From CAMEON01 sp045645165 (GTDB lineage: Bacteria > Bacillota > Clostridia > Oscillospirales > CAG-272), in contig JAZRIF010000155.1 in the NCBI GenBank assembly GCA_045645165.1, positions 1 through 20,226 on the forward strand: a DNA stretch of 20,226 bases, written 5' to 3'. Shown piece after piece: positions 1 to 5,267 of this stretch. Below the pieces are notes generated by a model. The model did not search any database. It saw only the letters and a list, made by a program, of their open reading frames with translations, and was not told where the DNA came from. Numbering within the stretch: position 1 is the stretch's first letter; the number at the start of each line of letters is the position of its first letter. The position numbers and the translations under genes are program-made.

Positions 1-2
1 TG

Positions 3-899
3 AACTGGCCGAGGCCCATTCTGACCGACAGCGGCGGATTCCAGGTCTTCTCCCTGTCCTCCCTCCGCAAGATCACCGAGGAGGGCGTCAAGTTCGCCTC
101 CCACATTGACGGTAAGCGTATCTTCATGGGCCCCGAGGAGAGTATGCAGATCCAGTCCAATCTGGCCTCCACCATCGCCATGGCCTTTGACGAGTGCATC
201 GAGAACCCCGCCCCCTACCAGTACGTCAAGCAGTCCTGCGCCCGTACCGTCCGTTGGCTGGAGCGTTGCCGCGCCGAGATGGACAGACTCAACAGCCTCC
301 CCGAGACCATCAACAAGAACCAGATGCTCTTCGGCATCAACCAGGGCGGCACCTACGAGGATCTGCGTGTGGAGCATATGCAGAAGATCGCCGAGATCCC
401 CTGCGAGGGCTACGCCATCGGCGGCCTGGCCGTGGGCGAGGCGACCGAGGATATGTACCGCATCATCGATGTAGTGGAGCCCCATATGCCCAAGGACAAG
501 CCCCGCTACCTCATGGGCGTGGGTACTCCCTGCAACATCCTGGAGGCCGTCCATATGGGCGTGGACTTCTTCGACTGCGTCATGCCCTCGAGAAACGCCC
601 GCCACGGTAACCTGTTCACCTGGGAGGGTAAGATCAACCTCCTCAACGAGAAGTACATGAAGGATCCTCGCCCCATCGGCCTGACCTGTGACTGCCCCAC
701 CTGCCGTAACTACAGCCGCTCCTACATCCGCCATCTCATCAAGGCCAAGGAGTCTCTGGGTATGCGCCTGGCCGTCACCCATAATCTGTACTTCTACAAC
801 AACCTCACCCGCAAGATCCGCGAGGCTCTGGATGGCGGCTACTTTGAGTCCTTCTACCAGAAGTACCGCGTGATCCTCGGCGAGCGTTGCCCTGATTAA
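3..899 (+). CDS. tgt: Queuine/preQ1 tRNA-guanine transglycosylase (5' end outside the window)
   Basis: TGT exchanges the wobble guanine of GUN-anticodon tRNAs (Asp, Asn, His, Tyr) for preQ1, a step of queuosine synthesis in the cytoplasm. The frame is already open at position 3, and 298 residues are visible. About 75-80 N-terminal residues of the usual 370-380 are cut off by the window edge. Visible marks are TDSGGFQVFSL at fragment residues 8-18 with the general acid/base Asp, GGLAVGE near residue 140, the nucleophile Asp in FFDCVMPSRNARHG (about residue 191), and the zinc ligands CxCxxC (about 229, 231, 234) with the distal His of THNLYFYN (about 260). Codon use is strongly C-ending, as expected for a well-expressed core gene. 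A GC-rich hairpin follows the stop codon. In many bacteria tgt sits directly before yajC; here three genes lie between them. Confidence 0.97.
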   Translation, partial: NWPRPILTDSGGFQVFSLSSLRKITEEGVKFASHIDGKRIFMGPEESMQIQSNLASTIAMAFDECIENPAPYQYVKQSCARTVRWLERCRAEMDRLNSLPETINKNQMLFGINQGGTYEDLRVEHMQKIAEIPCEGYAIGGLAVGEATEDMYRIIDVVEPHMPKDKPRYLMGVGTPCNILEAVHMGVDFFDCVMPSRNARHGNLFTWEGKINLLNEKYMKDPRPIGLTCDCPTCRNYSRSYIRHLIKAKESLGMRLAVTHNLYFYNNLTRKIREALDGGYFESFYQKYRVILGERCPD

Positions 900-913
900 A
901 CCGTGTCCCGTAG

Positions 914-933
914 GGGAGGGGCTTGCCCCTCCC
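914..933. repeat. GC-rich perfect hairpin after tgt
   Basis: Eight-base arms GGGAGGGG (914-921) and CCCCTCCC (926-933) enclose the loop CTTG. No U-run follows on the plus strand, so it is not a classic intrinsic terminator. The sequence style resembles short GC-rich hairpins scattered between genes of gut Clostridia. It could act as an RNA stabiliser or weak terminator between tgt and the HAD gene. Confidence 0.6.
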
Positions 934-960
934 GCCAATCCACTCCTGTGAGGTAGAATT

Positions 961-1614
961 ATGACCCCCATCAAAGCTATCATCTTCGACAAGGACGGCA
1001 CCCTCCACGACACCGAGAAGGTCTACCTGCAGGCATGGAAGGCCGCCGCCGCCGAGTTTAATGTCCCCGACATTGAGAACACCGTCCGCGACTGCACCGG
1101 TACCACCATCCCGTGGATCGCGGAGTACTGGGCGAAGAAGTACCCCGATATCCCCTTCGAGGACTACCTCCCCCGCCGTCAGTATTACTATTTCGGCATT
1201 CTGGAAAAAGGCGTCCCCGTCAAGGAGGGCGCCCATGAGGTGCTTTCCTACCTGAAAGCCCACGGCTACAAGATCGGTATGGCCACCTCCACCCCGTGGG
1301 ATACCGTCAAGGATCATCTGGAGCGCACGGATATGACCAAGTATTTTGACACTATCGTGACGGGTGACATGATCGAGAACGGCAAGCCCGCCCCCGACAT
1401 CTACCTTTTGGCCGCCGAGCGGTTGGGGGTTGACCCCGCCGAGTGCATCGGTGTGGAGGACTCCATGAGCGGTGTCCGCTCCATTCACGCCGCGGGGATG
1501 CGGGGAGTGATGGTGCCTGACCTGGTGAAGCCTACCCCGGAGGTGGAGGCGCTGGTGTGGAAAAAGCTGCAGGAGCTTTCTGAGCTGATTCCTTTTCTGG
1601 AGGCATTGTCATGA
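961..1614 (+). CDS. HAD-superfamily phosphatase (HAD-IA, beta-phosphoglucomutase-like)
   Basis: This is a 217-aa cytoplasmic haloacid dehalogenase-type hydrolase, likely a phosphatase or phosphomutase acting on a small phosphorylated metabolite; the substrate cannot be read from sequence. All four HAD motifs are present: motif I FDKDGT with Asp10 (nucleophile) and Asp12, motif II around Thr109/Ser110 (GMATST), motif III Lys142 in GKPAPD, and motif IV Glu166-Asp167 in GVEDS. The helical segment between motifs I and II (about residues 17-85) is a C1-type cap as in the beta-phosphoglucomutase and GPH subfamilies. The usual FDMDG is FDKDG here. The ATG at 961 follows a GTGAGGT Shine-Dalgarno at about 948-954. 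The stop codon overlaps the start of the next gene (ATGA), suggesting translational coupling. Confidence 0.9.
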   Translation: MTPIKAIIFDKDGTLHDTEKVYLQAWKAAAAEFNVPDIENTVRDCTGTTIPWIAEYWAKKYPDIPFEDYLPRRQYYYFGILEKGVPVKEGAHEVLSYLKAHGYKIGMATSTPWDTVKDHLERTDMTKYFDTIVTGDMIENGKPAPDIYLLAAERLGVDPAECIGVEDSMSGVRSIHAAGMRGVMVPDLVKPTPEVEALVWKKLQELSELIPFLEALS

Positions 1615-2219
1615 GCTTTACTGCCGAGGAAATATCCCGTTTTGATGAGATTCTTTCAGGGATGTACCGTGAAAAAGTGACCGAAGTGATCCTATTAGAA
1701 ATTGTTGTGCTGGCCATGTTGGTGATCCTGTTCTGCATGTCGAGAAGCAAAAAAATGGCGTATCCCAGGTGGTCGGTCACAGCTGCTATCGCCGAAGAAG
1801 ATCAAACACGTTATCGCAACGGAAAAAAACTGAATCGCCGAGAGAGGGATGCTCAGCGGAATGCCCAAAAAGCCCGTATACGGCAGGAAAATAAAGCATG
1901 GATCGCCGTCATTGGAGTGCTTGTGTTTTGCTTGGGCGTGGCGCTCGGTATTACGTCTGCCGTCCGCCTGGAGCGTATGCAACGGGATATGGACGAGAAC
2001 ACCTACGCTGTCTACGAGGGCGAGTTCGACTGCAATTACGCCGAGAGCAACCGCACTATGGCGTTGACCTTCGTGGACGGGAGCGGAGATACCGTCTCGG
2101 TCAAGGGCGACGGGTACGACCCGAATTTCCCCGAGCGGGGGACATATACGGGTCGAATCGTGTATGCCGTGTATTGCGGTAATGTGATTGGGGTCGAAGC
2201 AACGCCGAAAGAAAAATAA
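1611..2219 (+). CDS. Two-TM membrane protein of unknown function
   Basis: I do not recognise this 202-aa protein. Its ATG overlaps the HAD gene stop by four bases (ATGA), so it is probably translated by reinitiation. Two hydrophobic helices are visible at residues 25-43 and 96-116. The segment between them (about 44-95) is very basic and charged, rich in Arg, Lys and Gln, and probably cytoplasmic. After the second helix, a C-terminal domain of about 85 residues alternates polar and hydrophobic residues (TMALTFVDGSGDTVSVKG, then YTGRIVYAVYCGNVIGVEA), suggesting a small beta-rich extracytoplasmic domain. The first 300 bases are more AT-rich and less C-ending than the flanking HAD and esterase genes, so its history may differ from theirs. 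Confidence 0.75.
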   Translation: MSFTAEEISRFDEILSGMYREKVTEVILLEIVVLAMLVILFCMSRSKKMAYPRWSVTAAIAEEDQTRYRNGKKLNRRERDAQRNAQKARIRQENKAWIAVIGVLVFCLGVALGITSAVRLERMQRDMDENTYAVYEGEFDCNYAESNRTMALTFVDGSGDTVSVKGDGYDPNFPERGTYTGRIVYAVYCGNVIGVEATPKEK

Positions 2220-2243
2220 GACATAACAGAGAGGAGCCCCACC

Positions 2244-2885
2244 ATGCAACATCTCATCCACAATACTATCCAATACAACCTTGCCACCCCTGTGGGTTTC
2301 GACCCCACCAGGAAATACCCCCTCATCATCTATCTCCACGGCGCGGGCGGCCGCGGTCACGACCTCCAGCTCCCCCGATACCCCTTCATGATGGAGGAGT
2401 ACATCCACAAGAACAATATTGACGTCATGGTCGCAGGCCCCCTCTGCGAGTTCGACAACTGGTATATGTGCTTTACCGAGCTGATTGAGTTCGTGCGCTT
2501 CGCTTCGACCATGAACAACGTCGACCCCGACCGCGTCTACCTCATGGGATCCAGCATGGGCGGCTACGCCACCTGGACTATGCTCATGTCGGTGCCCGAA
2601 CTGTTTGCGGCTGCCGTGCCCATCTGCGGAGGAGGCATGGCCTGGAACGCCTACCGCATCAAGAACGTGCCCGTCTGGACCTTCCACGGTATGGTGGACG
2701 GCGCCGTGGACGTCAGCGAGAGCATCCGTATGGCCGACGCCCTGCGGGTCAACGGCGGTGACGTCAAGATCACCCTGCTCCCCGGGGTGGGACACAACGC
2801 CTGGGAGCCTGCCATGTACGAGTACCACGCCATCGAATGGCTCCTGACGCATAAGCGCTCGGATCAAGCCGCCAAGCAGGCCTGA
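2244..2885 (+). CDS. Alpha/beta-hydrolase esterase (phospholipase/carboxylesterase or prolyl-oligopeptidase-like)
   Basis: This 213-aa serine hydrolase has no signal peptide and is probably cytoplasmic. The fold marks appear in order: oxyanion-hole region YLHGAGGRG (30-38), nucleophile elbow GSSMGG with Ser104 in a G-x-S-x-G, acid Asp152 in FHGMVDGAVD, and catalytic His184 in GVGHNAWE. Such compact proteins are annotated as dienelactone hydrolase-like, phospholipase/carboxylesterase or prolyl oligopeptidase family proteins, and often cleave acyl esters, for example on sugars. The true substrate is unknown. A GAGGAG Shine-Dalgarno at 2231-2236 supports the ATG at 2244. The 24-base gap to the previous gene suggests co-transcription with the HAD and membrane-protein genes. 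Confidence 0.88.
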   Translation: MQHLIHNTIQYNLATPVGFDPTRKYPLIIYLHGAGGRGHDLQLPRYPFMMEEYIHKNNIDVMVAGPLCEFDNWYMCFTELIEFVRFASTMNNVDPDRVYLMGSSMGGYATWTMLMSVPELFAAAVPICGGGMAWNAYRIKNVPVWTFHGMVDGAVDVSESIRMADALRVNGGDVKITLLPGVGHNAWEPAMYEYHAIEWLLTHKRSDQAAKQA

Positions 2886-2900
2886 TAAGTCCCACGCGAG

Positions 2901-2921
2901 TTCATGTGAAATTCACATGAA
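2901..2921. promoter_or_regulatory. Perfect 10+10 palindrome upstream of the yajC promoter
   Basis: Arms TTCATGTGAA (2901-2910) and TTCACATGAA (2912-2921) are perfect inverted repeats around a single A. The palindrome ends 15 bases before the yajC -35 box. The geometry fits a dimeric regulator's operator. As RNA it could also form an 8-bp stem with a 5-base loop after the esterase stop, but no U-run follows, so a terminator role is weaker. Confidence 0.5.
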
Positions 2922-2936
2922 TTTACAAATAATCCA

Positions 2937-2965
2937 TTGATATTTAACCGTGAATGCGGTATAAT
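2937..2965 (+). promoter_or_regulatory. Sigma-A promoter of yajC
   Basis: TTGATA (2937-2942) and TATAAT (2960-2965) are separated by exactly 17 bases, 36 bases before the yajC start codon. This suggests yajC is transcribed separately from the esterase operon. Confidence 0.85.
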
Positions 2966-3000
2966 ACTATGGTAATGAATTCCATCGGAGGATAATCAAC

Positions 3001-3327
3001 ATGATAAACGCACTTTTCTTTTTCAATGACGGTGCTACCGGCGGTTTGGGCTCCATGCTCCCCATGCTCCTGATTATTGTTGCTATGGTGGCCATGCTGT
3101 TCTTCACCAGCCGCTCCAACAAGAAGCAGGAGAAGCAGGCGCAGGATATGCGCGACAGCCTGTCCGTAGGCGATGAGATCACCACCATCGGCGGCATCAT
3201 CGGCAAGATCGTCAGCATCAAGGAGGAAACTCTGGTGCTGGAGACCAGCCACGACCGTACCCGTATCCGCATCCTCAAGACCGCCGTCTCCCGCGTAGAC
3301 GTCAAGGCCGAGGACGCACAGGATTGA
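3001..3327 (+). CDS. yajC: Preprotein translocase accessory subunit YajC
   Basis: YajC is a small single-span membrane partner of SecDF and the SecYEG translocon. The 108-aa product has an N-terminal hydrophobic helix at about residues 18-36 (GSMLPMLLIIVAMVAMLFF), a basic stretch (SRSNKKQEKQ) that should lie in the cytoplasm, and the family signature around residues 52-72 with VGDEITTIGGIIGKI. The length matches the family. A GGAGG Shine-Dalgarno at 2987-2991 and a strong promoter at 2937-2965 support the ATG at 3001. No secD or secF follows within the window, although yajC is linked to them in many bacteria. Instead a repeat block and a TIGR04086-like gene follow. Confidence 0.95.
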   Translation: MINALFFFNDGATGGLGSMLPMLLIIVAMVAMLFFTSRSNKKQEKQAQDMRDSLSVGDEITTIGGIIGKIVSIKEETLVLETSHDRTRIRILKTAVSRVDVKAEDAQD

Positions 3328-3338
3328 TTGGGAGCGTC

Positions 3339-3492
3339 ATGGGGCTCTGCCCCATGTCTCGCCTGCGGGCTCGGTCACATCGCGGCTCTGACATCACACC
3401 GTGATGTCATTCACTACCGCGTCGCCGCTTCGGCTACTACCACGCTTGAACTTTTTGACCAAAAGGTTCAAGACTCCAAAAACTTTTAAAAA
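3339..3492. repeat. Intergenic block of three stacked inverted repeats
   Basis: Three hairpins follow the yajC stop: ATGGGGC/GCCCCAT (3339-3345 and 3349-3355, loop TCT); TGACATCAC/GTGATGTCA (3389-3397 and 3401-3409, loop ACC); and a 13-base imperfect pair CTTGAACTTTTTG/CAAAAGGTTCAAG (3445-3457 and 3460-3472, one wobble). The block ends in an A/T-rich tail. It has no coding potential. The GGGGCTCTGCCCC hairpin and the TTCAAGACTCC-type tail resemble dispersed intergenic repeats I know from gut Clostridia. Its role could be terminator, transcript stabiliser or mobile non-coding element. Confidence 0.6.
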
Positions 3493-3578
3493 GGGAATCA
3501 TGGGCATATTTCTTTTCCGTTCCGCATAGAATGCTTCGAATAAACCAAAAACTTGGTTACCGAACGGAGGGGATGTCC

Positions 3579-4112
3579 ATGAATCAAAGATTGAGAGCCC
3601 AACACAATTCCGTCGGGAAGCCCCCCGACCGCTTGCCTCGTCCCGCCCTCACGGTCGGGAGATCGGGGCGCGCCGAGGAGCCGTCCGACACGCAAGCGGG
3701 CGGCTTTTCGCGTATTCTTCGCAAGTTGTTTCTTCCTTTCGCGGTTACAACGGCTTCCGGCGTGATATTCGTCACCGCCTTGACATTGGCCGCTTACCGA
3801 AGCCCTGATCCTACAGCCTTGGTTACACCGTTGTCGGTAGCCGCTTTGTGGCTTGCTTCGTTGGCAGGCGGGATTACGGCGGGAAAATGCGCCGGGGAGA
3901 AAGCAATGATCGGAAGTCTGATCAGCGGATGTATGCTGGCCGCCATCCTTTGCCTGATCGCCTGGATCAATGGAGGCGAGGAACAGGGCGTTATCCCCTG
4001 GCTGATCCGTTTGGCTACCGTTCCGATCCATCTGTTGGGCGGTTTTGTGACCCGCCCTCGTAAAAAGCCCGCAGGCCATACGGCGGGGAAACATCCTTCC
4101 CATCGCCGTTGA
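3579..4112 (+). CDS. Four-TM membrane protein, TIGR04086-like
   Basis: This is a 177-aa integral membrane protein with a polar N-terminal tail of about 48 residues and four hydrophobic segments at about 50-72, 82-102, 108-130 and 139-158. A basic C-terminal tail follows (RPRKKP, then KHPSHRR). Size of the hydrophobic core, the Gly/Ala-rich helices (AGGITAGKCAGEKAMIG) and position just after yajC match the TIGR04086 family of Bacillota, which is known mainly for its yajC neighbourhood and has no established function. The N-terminal extension is longer than usual for the family. The ATG at 3579 lies 7 bases after GGAGGGG (3566-3571 region); the ATG at 3573 would sit too close to it, and the upstream ATG at 3531 lacks a ribosome site. 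Confidence 0.65.
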   Translation: MNQRLRAQHNSVGKPPDRLPRPALTVGRSGRAEEPSDTQAGGFSRILRKLFLPFAVTTASGVIFVTALTLAAYRSPDPTALVTPLSVAALWLASLAGGITAGKCAGEKAMIGSLISGCMLAAILCLIAWINGGEEQGVIPWLIRLATVPIHLLGGFVTRPRKKPAGHTAGKHPSHRR

Positions 4113-4134
4113 AAGAACCGAAAAGGAGTTCCGT

Positions 4135-4338
4135 ATGATCAAAATCAAAGAAGGTGCCGAGGTGACCCTCACCGCTATTCAAAAGAAAATGCTCTCCGCT
4201 GTGTCGTTGCCCCTCCCTGAGGATTGTCCCACGGGACTGCGCTACGCATTGGCTAAATATGCCGCTACCGCCGTGAGCGAGGCCTGGGAAGGAATTCTTG
4301 CCCTGGAGGAAGCGGGCCTTTTGGAAAATCAAGCATAA
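4135..4338 (+). CDS. Hypothetical 67-aa protein
   Basis: This is a small, soluble, probably alpha-helical protein that I do not recognise. An AAGGAG Shine-Dalgarno at 4123-4128, six bases before the ATG, supports translation. The 22-base gap after the membrane-protein gene suggests the same transcript. It begins with a charged segment (MIKIKEGAEV) and contains Ala/Leu/Glu-rich helices (about residues 14-25 and 37-62). No cysteine pair, signal peptide or membrane span is seen except one cysteine at about residue 31 (LPEDCPTG). It ends 46 bases before the luxS -35 box, so it closes this operon. Confidence 0.65.
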   Translation: MIKIKEGAEVTLTAIQKKMLSAVSLPLPEDCPTGLRYALAKYAATAVSEAWEGILALEEAGLLENQA

Positions 4339-4384
4339 ACTGAAAAACAGCAAAAAACACCCCCCGCTTGGACAGCCTATGTCC

Positions 4385-4413
4385 TTGACACGGGGACGTT
4401 TTTGTGGTATACT
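4385..4413 (+). promoter_or_regulatory. Sigma-A promoter of luxS
   Basis: Consensus TTGACA (4385-4390), a 17-base spacer and TATACT (4408-4413), with an extended -10 TGG directly before it. The start codon is 35 bases downstream. The last 11 bases, TGTGGTATACT, also occur in the promoter of the 105-aa gene on the minus strand. Confidence 0.88.
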
Positions 4414-4448
4414 GTGGGTAGAAATTCCCCATATGAAAGGAGAATACC

Positions 4449-4910
4449 ATGAAAACCATTGCCAGCTTTACCGTGAACCACGACACTCTCACCGAGGGTA
4501 TGTACATCTCCCGTATCGACGGGGACGTGGTGACCTACGATATCCGCATGAAGATCCCCAACGGCGGCGACTACCTCCCCACCCCCGCCGCCCACACCAT
4601 CGAGCATCTCTTCGCCACCTATGCCCGCAATAGTGGCTTTGCGGATCAGGTGGTCTACGTAGGCCCTATGGGCTGTCGGACGGGCTTTTACCTGCTTGTG
4701 CGGGATTCCGTGAGCCACGAGAACGCCATTAAGCTGGTGCAGGATTCCTTCGCCTTCATCGCCGCCTACGAGGGGGAGATCCCCGGCACCGAGAAGTGGC
4801 AGTGCGGCAACTACTTGGAGCATGACCTGCCCGAAGCTAAGCGGGCGTCGGCTGATCTGTGCCGCCATCTGGAAGGTTGGACGGTGGAGAAACTGAAATA
4901 TTTGGATTGA
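4449..4910 (+). CDS. luxS: S-ribosylhomocysteine lyase
   Basis: LuxS splits S-ribosylhomocysteine into homocysteine and DPD, the precursor of the AI-2 signal, in the activated methyl cycle. The 153-aa product has the metal-binding HTIEH at 49-53 (ligands His49 and His53, with catalytic Glu52), the catalytic Cys76 in GPMGCRTGFYL, and the third metal ligand Cys119 in WQCGNYLEHDL. Length and motif spacing are typical. An AAAGGAG ribosome site at 4436-4442 supports the ATG. The gene has its own promoter and terminator, so it is monocistronic. No pfs (nucleosidase), metK or metE/H is visible nearby. It may serve recycling rather than signalling; the window shows no AI-2 receptor. Confidence 0.97.
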   Translation: MKTIASFTVNHDTLTEGMYISRIDGDVVTYDIRMKIPNGGDYLPTPAAHTIEHLFATYARNSGFADQVVYVGPMGCRTGFYLLVRDSVSHENAIKLVQDSFAFIAAYEGEIPGTEKWQCGNYLEHDLPEAKRASADLCRHLEGWTVEKLKYLD

Positions 4911-4953
4911 TATTTTTGGATGACCTAACCTATATGCGATAAACTGCCGATGG

Positions 4954-4985
4954 AAAGCCGCATTCTGTTTTGAATGCGGCTTTTC
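4954..4985 (+). terminator. Rho-independent terminator of luxS
   Basis: A perfect 12-bp stem, AAAGCCGCATTC (4954-4965) with GAATGCGGCTTT (4972-4983), encloses the loop TGTTTT and runs into a T-rich tail (TTTT, C, GTTT). It lies 44 bases after the luxS stop. Confidence 0.92.
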
Positions 4986-5267
4986 GTTTAACACGAGTAA
5001 AAATTGGAGAAATGGTATCGGATATATCGTAAAGAAGGGAAGGTTTGTACGCTTTCAAAAGTGTTTGTCGGTATTGTGGGCGAATGAAAAACATTGCGCT
5101 AATCTTGATTTACGGATTATCGCCCCTCTGCACAAAAATGCGACGAAATTTTTGTATGCTATTTCATTTTTCCTATACACAGAATCGTCACACATTTATG
5201 CTATAATAATCTATATTCATTTTGAGTGGATCTCATAGATACCTTTTGCGAAAGGATGGATTTCCCT
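4986..5267 (+). promoter_or_regulatory. Long leader of the ABC transporter operon with extended -10 promoter
   Basis: This AT-rich gap of about 280 bases has no convincing gene. An extended -10, TGC-TATAAT, lies at 5199-5207; its -35 region (around 5179-5184) is poor, as is common for extended -10 promoters or ones needing an activator. A GGGCGA/TCGCCC inverted repeat about 50 bases apart lies upstream near 5078-5126. The weak -35 box suggests regulated expression of the transporter. Confidence 0.5.

Noticed and set aside
805..1488. 227-codon minus-strand frame opposite the HAD gene
   Set aside because: It is antisense to a gene with all four HAD motifs and runs through the GC-rich hairpin; no support of its own.
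1695..2867. 390-codon minus-strand frame opposite the membrane protein and esterase genes
   Set aside because: The plus-strand genes have ribosome sites and an intact catalytic triad; the antisense product has the same His/Val/Asp-rich composition as other shadows.
3535..3564. Weak hairpin (TTCG/CGAA plus AACC/GGTT) just before the ribosome site of the four-TM gene
   Set aside because: Arms are only four bases each and interrupted; not enough to claim a riboswitch or attenuator.
5084..5206. Possible 40-aa ORF in the gap before the ABC operon
   Set aside because: It has no good ribosome site and runs into the putative -10 box of the operon.
5226..5267. GTG start at 5226 for the permease
   Set aside because: It has no ribosome site and lies about 19 bases from the -10 box; the ATG at 5268 behind AAAGGA is better, though 5256 cannot be fully excluded.
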